A stretch of DNA of 64,000 nt from Syntrophaceae bacterium UBA2210 (GTDB lineage Bacteria; Desulfobacterota; Syntrophia; Syntrophales; UBA2210): NCBI GenBank assembly GCA_002327865.1, contig DCUQ01000009.1, forward strand, positions 331,064 to 395,063, read 5' to 3'. Below are positions 26,065 through 38,186 of this stretch, piece after piece; the stretch's first letter is position 1; each line of letters begins with the position of its first letter. The translations under genes were made by a program, and so were the position numbers. The notes under the pieces were generated by a model. That model did not search any database. It was not told where the DNA came from and saw only the letters and a list, made by a program, of their open reading frames with translations.

Positions 26065-26096
26065 TTATTAACAGTTGTTGATAACGTTGTTTATAA
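26065..26096. promoter_or_regulatory. cluster of three DnaA-box-like 9-mers upstream of dnaA
   Basis: The 86-nt parB-dnaA gap contains TTATTAACA (26065-26073, plus), TGTTGATAA (26076-26084, minus; reads TTATCAACA) and TGTTTATAA (26088-26096, minus; reads TTATAAACA). All fit TTATNAACA, one base off the E. coli box TTATNCACA. They lie just before the TTG start of dnaA, suiting autoregulation or part of the origin. Confidence 0.6.
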
Positions 26097-26109
26097 AGGG
26101 TGGTAGAAA

Positions 26110-27444
26110 TTGGAATCGTTTTGGAATGAAAGTGTTAAAATAATTAAAGAAAAAGTCAGACAGCAAAACTTTGAAACATGGATTAAGCCTATCAAGTTTG
26201 TCGGGCTGGAAGGGAATAATATCCTTCTCGGGGTACCAAACAAGTTTTTTAAGGACTGGCTTGTAGAAAACTATGTAACTCTTATCAGTAATTCTCTCTC
26301 GGAAGTGTCCGGTACTGATGTTGAGATAAAGTTCGTTGTAAACAAATCCGAGGAAACCGATGCGCCACACGATGTAAGTGAAAGACACCCCGTCAAAAGC
26401 AGCCCCGTGCGATTGCATTCCTCTCTTAATTTGAACTACACCTTTGAAAGATTTGTTGTGGGTTCATCCAATCAATTCGCTCATGCGGCCGCCCTTTCAG
26501 TAGCGGAGCAACCCGCACATAATTACAACCCTCTTTTTATTTACGGTGGTGTAGGTTTGGGAAAGACACATCTGATAAACGCTATCGGTATTCATACGGT
26601 TTCTTTATATCCCAAGAAGAACATCTTATATGTGTCGGCTGAGGAATTCATGAATGAAATGATATACTCCATCAGATACGATAAGATGGCTAATTTTCGT
26701 GAGAAATACAGAAAAATAGATTCCCTCCTGATCGACGATATTCAGTTCATGGCGGGGAAGGAAAGAACGCAGGAAGAATTTTTTCATACATTCAATACTC
26801 TCCACGACTCAGGGAAACAGATAGTTGTTACGAGTGATAAATTTCCAAAAGAAATACAGAATCTTGAAGGACGGCTCAGATCGAGATTTGAGTGGGGCCT
26901 GATAGCGGACATTCAACCACCCGACATAGAAACGAGAATAGCGATTACGGAAAAGAAGGCGCAGGAAAGTAATATCGATTTATCTGACGAAGTTATCCGT
27001 TATATAGCTTCTGTTGCGGATTCAAATATCAGGGAACTGGAGGGTATATTAACAAGAATAGCTGCATATTCCTCTCTCACAGGAAGGGAAATAGCAATAG
27101 ATATTGTAAAGGATGTCATAAGAAACCTGGTTCATCATGGGACAAAGAGAGAAATAACTGTTGATGAAATTATAAAGGCTGTGGGGAAAAAATTTAATAT
27201 TAAGGAAGGAGATATAAGATCTAGAAAGAAGAATAAAAGTCTCGTTCTTTCACGTCAGATCGTTATGTATCTCTCAAGGAAATTTACAAGTAATTCATTC
27301 CCGGATATAGGCAATAAAATTGGAGGAAGGGATCATTCGACAGTTATATATTCGAATAATAAGGTAAAAAGTATGATTGAAAGGGATTATAAAATAAAAA
27401 AAATCATCGAGGAATTGGAAGGGGCTTTACAAACCGGTCATTAA
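26110..27444 (+). CDS. dnaA: chromosomal replication initiator DnaA
   Basis: AAA+ initiator that opens the origin, 444 residues. Domain I (about 1-85) begins with WNESVKIIKEKVRQQNFETW. Domain II is short. Domain III contains Walker A GGVGLGKTHL, Walker B SLLIDDIQF and the arginine finger region GLIADIQPPDIETR. Domain IV carries the DNA-binding signature SFPDIGNKIGGRDHSTVIYS. The start is TTG at 26110, with GGGTGG 7 nt upstream; the N terminus matches other DnaA proteins. DnaA boxes lie on both sides of the gene. It is followed by a 298-nt AT-rich gap and dnaN. Confidence 0.97.
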   Translation: MESFWNESVKIIKEKVRQQNFETWIKPIKFVGLEGNNILLGVPNKFFKDWLVENYVTLISNSLSEVSGTDVEIKFVVNKSEETDAPHDVSERHPVKSSPVRLHSSLNLNYTFERFVVGSSNQFAHAAALSVAEQPAHNYNPLFIYGGVGLGKTHLINAIGIHTVSLYPKKNILYVSAEEFMNEMIYSIRYDKMANFREKYRKIDSLLIDDIQFMAGKERTQEEFFHTFNTLHDSGKQIVVTSDKFPKEIQNLEGRLRSRFEWGLIADIQPPDIETRIAITEKKAQESNIDLSDEVIRYIASVADSNIRELEGILTRIAAYSSLTGREIAIDIVKDVIRNLVHHGTKREITVDEIIKAVGKKFNIKEGDIRSRKKNKSLVLSRQIVMYLSRKFTSNSFPDIGNKIGGRDHSTVIYSNNKVKSMIERDYKIKKIIEELEGALQTGH

Positions 27445-27742
27445 CATTTCATAAAGTGTTTTTTGTGGAAATATAATTAAAGAATAAAGCAAGTTACATA
27501 TATTTTATCCACAGGTTAACAGGCACTACTATTATTACTATTTTTATTATTAAACTATAAATTAAATAATATGGAGTTGAACACAGGTTTGTAAAAACCA
27601 ATATTCCAGGCATGAAATCTAATTTACGGTCAGACCCTGCATAAATATTGATTGAATGACACAGAAGGGAAAATCGCTTGATCACGAAAAAATGTAAAAG
27701 GGTAGATTTTTTATAACTAAATATTAAAAAATAGGTGAAAAA
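27445..27742. other. oriC: candidate oriC segment between dnaA and dnaN
   Basis: A 298-nt non-coding gap, very AT-rich. A perfect E. coli-type DnaA box TTATCCACA is at 27505-27513. Weaker sites are TCATTAACA at 27438-27446 (8 of 9 to TTATTAACA) and TGTGGAAAT at 27464-27472 (7 of 9, minus). A long AT stretch at 27521-27580 (for example TATTTTTATTATTAAACTAT) would suit a DNA-unwinding element. Together with the upstream box cluster this may form a bipartite origin. No protein-coding frame is convincing. Confidence 0.6.
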
Positions 27743-28846
27743 ATGAAATTTTCGATCGAAAGAGGCATTTTTTTGAGTGGCATTCAGAAAACACTGGGAA
27801 TTGTAGAGAGAAAAACAACTCTGCCGATTCTTAATAATCTTTTAATAAAAACAGAGTCGGAAAAAATCAGAATTGTTGCAACCGACAGGGAAATAGGGCT
27901 CATATCGTATTACGGTGCTAAAATTATAACTCCCGGAAGTATAACCGTTGCTGCAAGAAAACTATTCGAGATGGTTCGGGAAATAGAGGGGGATATAGTT
28001 GATTTTGAGGTAATGGATAACAACTGGGTAAATGTAACTTGTGGGAAAATTATCTATAAGATACCCGGTATATCGGCTGATGATTTCCCGGAAGTTTCGG
28101 ATATTGAAGACAGCAATCCCCTTACGATACCATGTGGTGTATTAAAAAATATAATAGAGAAAACATTTTATGCAATTTCCAGCGATGAAATGAGGCCAAA
28201 CCTGAACGGGATATTTTTCAAGGTAAGTGGTGGTATGATTGACGTGGTTGCCACCGATGGTCACAGATTGTCGCTTGTCAACGTGCCGTTAAAAGACGAT
28301 TACAGTACTGATGGAGTCATAATACCCAGAAAAGGCGTTTCCGAGATGAGGAAACTGGTTGAAGACGGCGAATCGGTCGACATATGTTTAAAAGATGGCG
28401 TGTATGTTGTCCGGAAAAACGATACCACATTACGGATAAGTCTTATTGACGCTGATTATCCTGATTATAATAGAGTAATACCCAAGGAAGGGGGGGTTGA
28501 AATACATCTGGATAAGAATCAGATGCTTCATTCTCTCAGGAGAATGAGTGTTATGTCTAACGAAAGATTCAGTGGAGTTAAAATAGAAATCAATGATCGG
28601 CGAATGATATTGACTTCTACCAATCCGGACGTCGGTGAAGCAAAAGATGAAATTGATGTATCGTATAACGGAGACCCAATGGAAGTAGGATACAATGTAA
28701 GATATCTTATAGATGCAATGGACCCGATCGATGAAAATATTGTCTCTTTTGAAGTAAGAAGTGGTGACGGCCCGGGGGTTATAAAGACTGCGGGGAAAAA
28801 TGATTATATGTGTATAGTAATGCCTATAAAATTAAGAAGGGATTAA
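27743..28846 (+). CDS. dnaN: DNA polymerase III beta sliding clamp
   Basis: Ring-shaped processivity clamp of 367 residues. It has the three-domain DnaN fold, with the opening MKFSIERGIFLSGIQKTLGI, the NNLLIKTE strand, the ATDGHRLSLV motif in domain 2 and the C-terminal CIVMPIKLRRD tail. The family length is normal. The gene is separated from dnaA by the candidate origin and lies 10 nt before gyrB, so the two probably share a transcript. No recF is present between them. Confidence 0.97.
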   Translation: MKFSIERGIFLSGIQKTLGIVERKTTLPILNNLLIKTESEKIRIVATDREIGLISYYGAKIITPGSITVAARKLFEMVREIEGDIVDFEVMDNNWVNVTCGKIIYKIPGISADDFPEVSDIEDSNPLTIPCGVLKNIIEKTFYAISSDEMRPNLNGIFFKVSGGMIDVVATDGHRLSLVNVPLKDDYSTDGVIIPRKGVSEMRKLVEDGESVDICLKDGVYVVRKNDTTLRISLIDADYPDYNRVIPKEGGVEIHLDKNQMLHSLRRMSVMSNERFSGVKIEINDRRMILTSTNPDVGEAKDEIDVSYNGDPMEVGYNVRYLIDAMDPIDENIVSFEVRSGDGPGVIKTAGKNDYMCIVMPIKLRRD

Positions 28847-28850
28847 TTGA

Positions 28851-31265
<2,415 letters not shown>

Positions 31266-31325
31266 CTTCCAAGATCACTATATTGTTCCTGTCATTAAAA
31301 ACACGGAGAAAGGTTAAAAAGAGTT

Positions 31326-33809
31326 ATGGATCAGTTGTTCCAGCGGAACATACCGGTAACGATAGAAGCTGAGATGAAGAAATCCTACATGGAATACGCG
31401 ATGAGCGTCATCGTAGGACGCGCAATTCCGGATATCAGAGATGGCCTGAAACCGGTTCACCGAAGAGCGCTGTACGCCATGTCCGAGCTTGGAAACCGGT
31501 GGAACAGGCCCTACAAAAAGTCTGCGAGAATCGTCGGTGATATTATCGGTAAATATCATCCTCATGGTGACTCTGCTGCGTACGATACCGTTGTCAGGAT
31601 GGCGCAGGATTTCTCTATGAGATATCCGCTTATTGACGGTCAGGGTAACTTCGGGTCTGTTGACGGGGACCCGCCTGCCGCCATGCGTTATACGGAAGTC
31701 AGAATGGCCAGGATGGCGGAGGAACTGCTGACGGATCTCGACAAAGATACTGTCGATTTTATTCCGAACTACGACGGATCTCTCGAGGAGCCGGTTGTTT
31801 TTCCTGCCAGGATTCCAACACTGCTTCTCAACGGGTCATCGGGAATAGCGGTTGGATTGACAACCAATATTCCCCCTCATAACCTTACCGAACTTGTAGA
31901 TGGGATAATCGAACTTATCCACAATCCGGAGCTGTCGGTCGATGATCTCATGGCATTCATAAAAGGTCCGGATTTTCCGACTGCCGGGTTTATCAACGGC
32001 AGAGAAGGCATTATTTCGGCTTACCGCACCGGTCGCGGAATCATCAGACTCAGAGCGCGTGCCATAATCGAACGAAATGCCAGAAATGACAGGGAGAGCA
32101 TCATTGTTACGGAATTGCCGTATCTCGTAAACAAGGCAAATCTTATAGAAAAAATATCGGATCTGGTGAAGGAAAAGAAAATAAGCGGCATATCCGACCT
32201 GCGCGACGAATCAGACCGTGAAGGGATGAGAATTGTAATCGATCTTAAACGGGACGAAATATCGGGGGTGATTATCAATCAACTCTACAAACATACCCAG
32301 ATGGAATCGACATTCGGCATCATCATGCTTGCCATTGACGGCGGACAGCCAAGGATTATGAATCTCAAGGAAATCCTTGGTAAGTTTATAGAGTTCAGAA
32401 AGGAAATAATTACCAGAAGAACAATGTTTGAACTGTCACGGGCGCGGGAAAGGCTCCATATACTGGAAGGCCTTATCATTGCTCTTGACAATATAGATGA
32501 AGTAATCGCCGTTATTAAGAGTTCGAAAAACGCTCAAATGGCATCCGAAGCTTTGATGGCCAGGTTCGGTCTTAGTGAAGAGCAGACAAAGGCAATCCTG
32601 GAAATGAGACTGCAGCGGCTGACCGGCCTGGAAAGGGATAAGATACGCGAGGAACATGTAGAAATATCGGCCCTTGTTAAAAAACTGGAAGGCATACTTG
32701 CTGATTACCGGAAGGTGTTGAGTATAATCATCGAGGAACTTGAGGACCTGCAGAAACGGTATGGAGATGCCAGAAGAACGGAAATAGTGCTGAACAGCGA
32801 AGACATAGGGGTTGAAGATATGATTGTGGAAGAGGATATGGTCGTTACCGTATCACACCAGAATTATATCAAGAGAAATCCGGTGAGTCTGTACAGAAGC
32901 CAGCATCGTGGCGGGCGTGGTAAAGTCGGCATGGGTACTAAAGAGGACGATTTTATCGAACGGATGTTTATAGCCTCGACACACAGTCACATCCTGTTTT
33001 TTACCGATCTGGGACGTGTATACTGGCTTAAGATATACCAGATTCCTCAGGCCGGAAGGGCTGCAAAAGGGAAAGCGATTGTTAATCTCATCGGCATATC
33101 GAAGGACGAGAAAATTACGGCGGTTCTTCCGGTAAAAGAGTTTGTCGAGGATAAATTTATTATCATGGCGACAAGGCGGGGAATTATCAAAAAGACTGAT
33201 CTTATAGCCTATTCCAACCCCCGGTCGGGCGGAATAATCGCTTTGACTCTCGATGAAGGAGACGAGTTGATTGATGTCAAACAGACAAACGGGAACCAGG
33301 ATATCTTTCTTGGAGTAAAAAAAGGTAACGCGATACGGTTCAACGAGAAAGATGTACGTGCCATGGGTAGAACGGCCCGTGGCGTTGCAGGGATCCGAAT
33401 GGCACAAGATGATGCCGTTGTGGGCATGGAGGTGTTGAGCGACAATAATTCCATTCTTACCGTGTCGGAAAACGGATTCGGCAAGAGGACGGAGATTTCG
33501 GAATATCGTATTCAGTCGCGTGGCGGGAAAGGCATCATTAATCTCAAGACCACCCCGAAGACCGGTTTCGTTACATGTATCAAACAGGTCACCGGCGATG
33601 AGGATATTATGCTGATCAGCAACACAGGGAATATCATAAGACTGGGAGTTAATGAGGTTTCACTGCTGCATCGGAGCACCCAGGGTGTAAAACTGATCGA
33701 ATTGGGGGATGATGAAACCCTTGTAGGAATGGCAAGGGTGGAGCGTGATGAGGATTCCGGCGTAACCGAGGAATTATCCGGAGAAGAATCGGAAACGTTT
33801 GATTTTTGA
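31326..33809 (+). CDS. gyrA: DNA gyrase subunit A
   Basis: DNA-cutting subunit of gyrase, 827 residues. The catalytic Tyr122 lies in [10 protein letters not shown]. The quinolone region [11 protein letters not shown] has Ser83 and Asp87 (E. coli numbering fits exactly), so no common resistance change is present. The C-terminal beta-pinwheel has a GyrA-box-like QHRGGRGK and repeated GI-type blades. An acidic tail ends the protein. A terminator was not clear after the stop; 104 nt later the AsmA-like frame begins. Confidence 0.97.
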   Translation: MDQLFQRNIPVTIEAEMKKSYMEYAMSVIVGRAIPDIRDGLKPVHRRALYAMSELGNRWNRPYKKSARIVGDIIGKYHPHGDSAAYDTVVRMAQDFSMRYPLIDGQGNFGSVDGDPPAAMRYTEVRMARMAEELLTDLDKDTVDFIPNYDGSLEEPVVFPARIPTLLLNGSSGIAVGLTTNIPPHNLTELVDGIIELIHNPELSVDDLMAFIKGPDFPTAGFINGREGIISAYRTGRGIIRLRARAIIERNARNDRESIIVTELPYLVNKANLIEKISDLVKEKKISGISDLRDESDREGMRIVIDLKRDEISGVIINQLYKHTQMESTFGIIMLAIDGGQPRIMNLKEILGKFIEFRKEIITRRTMFELSRARERLHILEGLIIALDNIDEVIAVIKSSKNAQMASEALMARFGLSEEQTKAILEMRLQRLTGLERDKIREEHVEISALVKKLEGILADYRKVLSIIIEELEDLQKRYGDARRTEIVLNSEDIGVEDMIVEEDMVVTVSHQNYIKRNPVSLYRSQHRGGRGKVGMGTKEDDFIERMFIASTHSHILFFTDLGRVYWLKIYQIPQAGRAAKGKAIVNLIGISKDEKITAVLPVKEFVEDKFIIMATRRGIIKKTDLIAYSNPRSGGIIALTLDEGDELIDVKQTNGNQDIFLGVKKGNAIRFNEKDVRAMGRTARGVAGIRMAQDDAVVGMEVLSDNNSILTVSENGFGKRTEISEYRIQSRGGKGIINLKTTPKTGFVTCIKQVTGDEDIMLISNTGNIIRLGVNEVSLLHRSTQGVKLIELGDDETLVGMARVERDEDSGVTEELSGEESETFDF

Positions 33810-33913
33810 CACGGGGTTACGCGTAAGCAGCGACTGATTTACGGCAACAGGTGAGATATGGAAAGAAACGGCCTGACTGTTTGCGGGGACAGGACAATAA
33901 TGGGGTAAAAAAC

Positions 33914-34141
33914 ATGAAAAAAAGGGTGATGATAATAGCGGGTGTTTTAATTATCGTTATCGCGATTTTCTTTGTTGTTGTTCTATCCAATCTCGGTCCC
34001 GTAATAAAAACGGCCGTCAACACGTATGGGCCGAAAATAACAAAAACAAAGGTCCAATTGTCGGATGTCGATGTTTCCCTGCTGTCCGCGCAAGTAAAGC
34101 TGAAGGGCTTCTATCTCGGAAATCCGTCTGCGTTCACGTAG
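33914..34141 (+). CDS. AsmA-like envelope protein, 5' part before an in-frame TAG
   Basis: A 75-residue frame with a hydrophobic N-terminal helix (about 5-25) and the pattern ITKTKVQLSDVDVSLLSAQVKLKGFYLGNP, which resembles AsmA-like and DUF748-type proteins. It stops at TAG 34139-34141. The next codons continue in the same frame as the downstream frame that starts at 34151. GGGG precedes the ATG. It is probably one gene that was broken by a single nonsense change or is read through. Confidence 0.65.
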   Translation: MKKRVMIIAGVLIIVIAIFFVVVLSNLGPVIKTAVNTYGPKITKTKVQLSDVDVSLLSAQVKLKGFYLGNPSAFT

Positions 34142-34150
34142 GCGGAGGCC

Positions 34151-34717
34151 ATGACGGTAAAATCAATCTACATCGATATGAATGAAAAATCGGTGCTCGA
34201 AAATCCTATCGTAATTGAAAAGATAGAAATTGTTGCTCCCGAAATTACATATGAAAAGAAGGGAGAGACAGACAATTTCAAGAGCATACTGAATAATATC
34301 AAACGAACGGCAGGGATGGAAAAGGCTACGGGAAAACCCGCAGCAGGAGACGATACTAAGAAAAGGATTATCATAAAAGATTTCGTACTGAGAGACGGGA
34401 AAATCAAACTGGTTACATCCATAATCGGAGGGGAGGGAATATCTTCACCATTACCTGATATACATCTTACGAATATAGGCGAAAAAGATAATGGTTCATC
34501 TCCGGCGGAGGTGCTGAGTGAGATATTCGGAAAACTTTACGCACAGATCATTTCCCCCGACGTCATGAATACTCTCAACAGCCAGCTCGAGGAGCTGGGG
34601 TCAAACATCGATTCAATCGGTAAGGACATCACATCTAAAGCTGAAACCATTGGTTCGGACATTAAGAAAGAAACGGATACCCTGAAAAGCAGGATAAAAG
34701 GATTCCTGGGCGATTAA
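34151..34717 (+). CDS. AsmA-like envelope protein, 3' part after the in-frame TAG
   Basis: A 188-residue frame in register with the preceding one, separated by TAG and three codons. The segment MTVKSIYIDMNEKSVLENP and the IEKIEIVAPEITYE strand match the AsmA-like beta repeats, and the tail is amphipathic and Lys/Glu-rich. It lacks its own membrane anchor. A GGAGG lies only 2 nt before the ATG at 34151, so re-initiation after the TAG is possible but the spacing is short. A read-through of the amber would give one protein of about 267 residues. Confidence 0.65.
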   Translation: MTVKSIYIDMNEKSVLENPIVIEKIEIVAPEITYEKKGETDNFKSILNNIKRTAGMEKATGKPAAGDDTKKRIIIKDFVLRDGKIKLVTSIIGGEGISSPLPDIHLTNIGEKDNGSSPAEVLSEIFGKLYAQIISPDVMNTLNSQLEELGSNIDSIGKDITSKAETIGSDIKKETDTLKSRIKGFLGD

Positions 34718-34861
34718 AGCGGGGTGGCATGCGGTTTTATCTAGAGAGCCTTTCATGGATGCTTACTCAATATATCTCTTTTTGTGTTTAACGTTGAATG
34801 ATTGTGCGAACAAATCATCCTCATCTGTCTGATAAGTGCCTTCCGTAAGCTACGGCTTGGT

Positions 34862-34886
34862 GCTGCCATATCCAGGCAGCTCTTTT
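34862..34886 (+). terminator. terminator-like hairpin before archease
   Basis: GCTGCC (34862-34867) pairs with GGCAGC (34875-34880) around a 7-nt loop and is followed by TCTTTT. A second hairpin CCGTA/TACGG lies just upstream (34843-34855). Together they may end the transcript of the AsmA-like gene. The rest of the 205-nt gap shows no gene. Confidence 0.5.
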
Positions 34887-34922
34887 AATAACAATCGTGC
34901 AAGCGGGAGCCGGGAATTTTAT

Positions 34923-35366
34923 ATGAAGAACGATAGAGATCAAGAGGCCATTCCTTCATACAGCATCTTTGACCATACGGCCGATCTGGGGGTAGAGATA
35001 TACGGAACGGATGAAAGGGAGCTTTTTTGCAATGCGGCCTTTGTCCTTTTTGATATCATGATCGATATACAGCTTGTACATCCAGTAACAGAAAAAAAGA
35101 TTTTTGTTGAAGGAAGAGATCTGGAAGAACTCCTGGTGAATTTTCTGAGGGAACTGTTGTATCTGTTCACCGGTGAAAGTTTTTTGTTGATGGAATGCGT
35201 GATTGCGGATATGGACGATTTTCACTTAAACGGGATCGTGAAAGGGGAACCGTTTGATCGGGGGAGGCATCATATCAATACCGAAATAAAGGCGGTTACC
35301 TACCATCGGGTAGAGATACGGAAAACAGAAGGCGGATTGGCCGGGAGAATTGTTTTTGATGTCTGA
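34923..35366 (+). CDS. archease, RtcB cofactor
   Basis: A 147-residue protein that helps the RNA ligase RtcB turn over by promoting guanylylation. Conserved archease features are FDHTADLGVEIYGTDERELF near the start and the C-terminal VTYHRVEIRKTEGG. Asp residues at the start and end of the protein bind metal. The ATG at 34923 was chosen for the family N terminus; the frame is open further upstream but has no fitting sequence. The stop overlaps the rtcB start by 8 nt, in keeping with known archease-RtcB pairs. Confidence 0.92.
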   Translation: MKNDRDQEAIPSYSIFDHTADLGVEIYGTDERELFCNAAFVLFDIMIDIQLVHPVTEKKIFVEGRDLEELLVNFLRELLYLFTGESFLLMECVIADMDDFHLNGIVKGEPFDRGRHHINTEIKAVTYHRVEIRKTEGGLAGRIVFDV

Positions 35367-36804
35367 TATCAGAGTGGAAAGGCTCGACGAGTTTCGCTGG
35401 AAAATACCTCCTGTGGGTGACATGCGTGTTCCGGGGATTATCTATGCCGATGAACGGATGATGAACTCTATAAAAAAAGATGAAAGCCTCAGGCAGGTTG
35501 CCAATGTTGCGACTCTTCCGGGTATTGTAAAACATTCCCTGGCCATGCCCGATATACACTGGGGATACGGTTTCCCCATAGGAGGTGTCGCGGCCTTTGA
35601 TATGGAGGAGGGGATCATTTCGCCCGGAGGGGTCGGTTATGACATAAACTGCGGAGTTCGTATGATGGCGACGAAGCTTATGTTTAGCGAAATCAAAAAC
35701 CGCTTGAATGATCTTGTGATCGCCCTTTTCCGGAATATACCCGCCGGCGTGGGATCCGAAGGCTCCATCACTCTTTCTACGGCTGAAGAGAGAAAGGTAT
35801 TGCGGGAAGGAGCCGGCTGGGCGGTGGACCGTGGATACGGATCCGGCGCCGACCTGATTACGATTGAGGATCGCGGACGCATGGACGGGGCGGATACCTC
35901 ATGCGTAAGCGAACGTGCTCTCGAGCGAGGCAGGAAGCAACTGGGAACACTTGGATCAGGGAATCATTTTCTGGAAATAGAGGTTGTGGATAAGATCTTT
36001 AACAGAGACATTGCCGCCGTATTCGGATTGACGGAAGAAGGGCAAGTCGCCGTCGTCATTCACACGGGGTCAAGAGGCTTCGGATATCAGGTCTGCGACG
36101 ACTATCTTGCGAAAATGGTCAGGCGCAGCAGCAAGCTGGATTTTACTTTGCCCGACCGGCAGCTGGCCTGCGCGTATATCGCCTCTGATGAGGGGAAGGA
36201 ATATATGGCTGCCATGGCATGTGCCGCGAATTATGCCTGGGCGAACAGGCAGATATTGATGCACTGGACCAGACAGACCTTTGAAAAAACGCTGCAGATG
36301 TCTCCACGCGAAATAGGGATGAAGCTAGTCTATGACATATGTCACAATATTGCAAAGGTAGAAGAATTCACTGTAGACGGCAGAAAAAAAACGGTATGTG
36401 TCCACCGCAAAGGCGCAACGAGAGCATTGCCTCCGGGACATGCTTCCTTGCCGGATATATATCGTGCAGTAGGGCAGCCGGTTCTGATTCCCGGAGATAT
36501 GGGGGCGGGATCCTATGTGCTCGTGGGTAAGGAAACGGCATTTGAGGATACCTTCGGAAGCAGCTGTCACGGTGCGGGAAGGGTGATGAGTCGCGGCCGG
36601 GCGATGAAGGAAAGCAAGAACAGGTCGATAGTGCAGGAAATGGCCGGCAAGGGTATTGTCATTATGGCTGCGGGGAAAAAGACAATTCGTGAAGAGATGC
36701 CCGATGCGTACAAGGATATAGAAGACGTTGTTAACGTTGTACACCGGGCCGGCTTGTCCGGAAAGGTCGTGAGGCTCAGGTCTGTCGGGTGTATCAAGGG
36801 TTGA
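35359..36804 (+). CDS. rtcB: RNA-splicing/repair ligase RtcB
   Basis: GTP-dependent 3'-5' RNA ligase, 481 residues. The Mn-binding region contains GVGYDINCGVRMM (Cys98), GTLGSGNHFLEI and HTGSRGFGYQ. The nucleophilic His is in SSCHGAGR near residue 400, and the VHRKGATRALPPG and PGDMGAGSYVLVG blocks are intact. It overlaps the archease gene, and the pair may act in RNA repair after stress, when tRNA or rRNA is cleaved. The stop is followed by the trxB promoter. Confidence 0.96.
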   Translation: MSDIRVERLDEFRWKIPPVGDMRVPGIIYADERMMNSIKKDESLRQVANVATLPGIVKHSLAMPDIHWGYGFPIGGVAAFDMEEGIISPGGVGYDINCGVRMMATKLMFSEIKNRLNDLVIALFRNIPAGVGSEGSITLSTAEERKVLREGAGWAVDRGYGSGADLITIEDRGRMDGADTSCVSERALERGRKQLGTLGSGNHFLEIEVVDKIFNRDIAAVFGLTEEGQVAVVIHTGSRGFGYQVCDDYLAKMVRRSSKLDFTLPDRQLACAYIASDEGKEYMAAMACAANYAWANRQILMHWTRQTFEKTLQMSPREIGMKLVYDICHNIAKVEEFTVDGRKKTVCVHRKGATRALPPGHASLPDIYRAVGQPVLIPGDMGAGSYVLVGKETAFEDTFGSSCHGAGRVMSRGRAMKESKNRSIVQEMAGKGIVIMAAGKKTIREEMPDAYKDIEDVVNVVHRAGLSGKVVRLRSVGCIKG

Positions 36805-36867
36805 GATCAACCTGTGAGGAGAAAAAACCGATTAAAAGCGGCGCATGGCTCGGTTCGTGCTTCACTC

Positions 36868-36896
36868 TTGACAAAACAGGCAATCTGTTTCATATT
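36868..36896 (+). promoter_or_regulatory. sigma-70-type promoter for trxB
   Basis: TTGACA at 36868-36873, a 17-nt spacer and CATATT at 36891-36896 (four of six -10 matches). It is placed 34 nt before the GTG start at 36931, giving a short leader. This is among the best sigma-70 matches in the window. Confidence 0.6.
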
Positions 36897-36930
36897 GACT
36901 GGCAATATAATCGAAGGCAGGTGGATTATT

Positions 36931-37896
36931 GTGCCCGAATTACAGGGATCGAGTGACACCCTTGATATTATTATAATAGGAGGCGGCCCCGGCGGGCTCA
37001 CGGCGGGACTTTACGCTTCCAGAGCCGGTATGGAGGTCATGCTCCTGGAGGGCAATGCCCAGACAAGCCAGATAACCATGACGGATATAATAGAAAATTA
37101 TCCCGGTGTCCCCGGAGTCAGTGGCTGGGAACTGCATGATACGTTCAAAAAACAGGCACGCTCGTTCGGGCTGGAGATCAGGCCCGAACAGGTAAACCGC
37201 ATAGAAAGGAAAAAATCAGGAGACGTTGAACTCTGGGAAATTATCACCGGTAATGATGTCTATCGGGCGCTTGCCGTTATTATTGCTACCGGGGCAGTCT
37301 GGAAACGCCTGGGGGTTCCGGGAGAACAGGAGTTTATCGGCAGAGGGGTATCGTACTGTGCCACCTGTGATGCGCCTTTTTACCGGGGAAGAGAAGTTGC
37401 CGTAATCGGCGGTGGTGATACCGCCGTTCAGGAAGCCATTTTTCTGACCAAATTTGCCTCGAAAGTTACCGTTGTTCACAGAAGAGACCGATTGCGGGCG
37501 GCGGCAATCCTTCAGCAGAGAGCCTTTGCTAACGGGAAAATCGCATTCGCTTGGGATTCCGTAGTGGAAGAGATTATCGGGAGAGATGGTGTAACCGGTA
37601 TTCGGATAGGAAATGTAAAAACACCCGGCCGGCATGAGGAAATTCCCGTCGATGGCGTCTTCGTTTTTGTCGGTCTTATTCCCAATACAGATTTTATCAA
37701 AGCGGTCGTCGATCTGGATACGGGAGGATATATAATTACCGACAATAATATGCGAACGTCGACCGAAGGTATATTCGCCTGCGGAGATTGCATCAGTAAG
37801 TCCCTGAGGCAGGTAGTTACTGCATGCGGCGACGCGGCGACAGCGGCGTACAGCGCTTCCCTTTATGTCGATGAGATAAGAGGACGGGCATACTGA
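36931..37896 (+). CDS. trxB: thioredoxin reductase
   Basis: FAD/NADPH flavoenzyme that reduces thioredoxin, 321 residues. The FAD-binding GGGPGGLTAGLYASRAGM is at the start, the redox pair is CATC (Cys143 and Cys146), and the NADPH-binding region is AVIGGGDTAVQEAIF. The C-terminal GIFACGDC segment closes the FAD site. An earlier in-frame frame begins at 36814 but crosses the promoter; the GTG at 36931, with AGGTGGA upstream, fits the family length. It lies 22 nt before a small zinc-ribbon gene. Confidence 0.94.
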   Translation: MPELQGSSDTLDIIIIGGGPGGLTAGLYASRAGMEVMLLEGNAQTSQITMTDIIENYPGVPGVSGWELHDTFKKQARSFGLEIRPEQVNRIERKKSGDVELWEIITGNDVYRALAVIIATGAVWKRLGVPGEQEFIGRGVSYCATCDAPFYRGREVAVIGGGDTAVQEAIFLTKFASKVTVVHRRDRLRAAAILQQRAFANGKIAFAWDSVVEEIIGRDGVTGIRIGNVKTPGRHEEIPVDGVFVFVGLIPNTDFIKAVVDLDTGGYIITDNNMRTSTEGIFACGDCISKSLRQVVTACGDAATAAYSASLYVDEIRGRAY

Positions 37897-37918
37897 TGGA
37901 GTATTTCAGGAGGAGAAA

Positions 37919-38113
37919 ATGCCGATTTATGAATATATCTGCAAAAAATGCGGCAATACATTTGAGCTGATCCGGTTTGCGAGCGATAGTGACAGCGATA
38001 TAGAATGTCCCAAGTGCGGAAGTGAAAAGGTGAAAAGGGCTGTATCTCTCCCTGCCGGTTCACAGAAATCCTGTGAGGGGTGTTCGAGTTCGGGATCATC
38101 GTGTGCTACATGA
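37919..38113 (+). CDS. FmdB-type zinc-ribbon protein
   Basis: A 64-residue protein of the FmdB regulatory family. It has the hallmark start PIYEYICKKCGNTFEL and a second CXXC pair in IECPKCGS, which together form a zinc ribbon. The C terminus carries extra Cys residues in a Ser/Gly-rich tail (SCEGCSSSGSSC). A strong AGGAGG ribosome binding site precedes the ATG. The gene is often placed near redox or methanol/formamide genes in other genomes; here it follows trxB, so a redox-linked role is possible. Function is not established. Confidence 0.86.
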   Translation: MPIYEYICKKCGNTFELIRFASDSDSDIECPKCGSEKVKRAVSLPAGSQKSCEGCSSSGSSCAT

Positions 38114-38186
38114 GGGCTGAAATAAGGCCGGCGGTCTGTCGGCTACAAGGACATGCTTATAACTGTTGATAAGTGAGGAGAAAATC

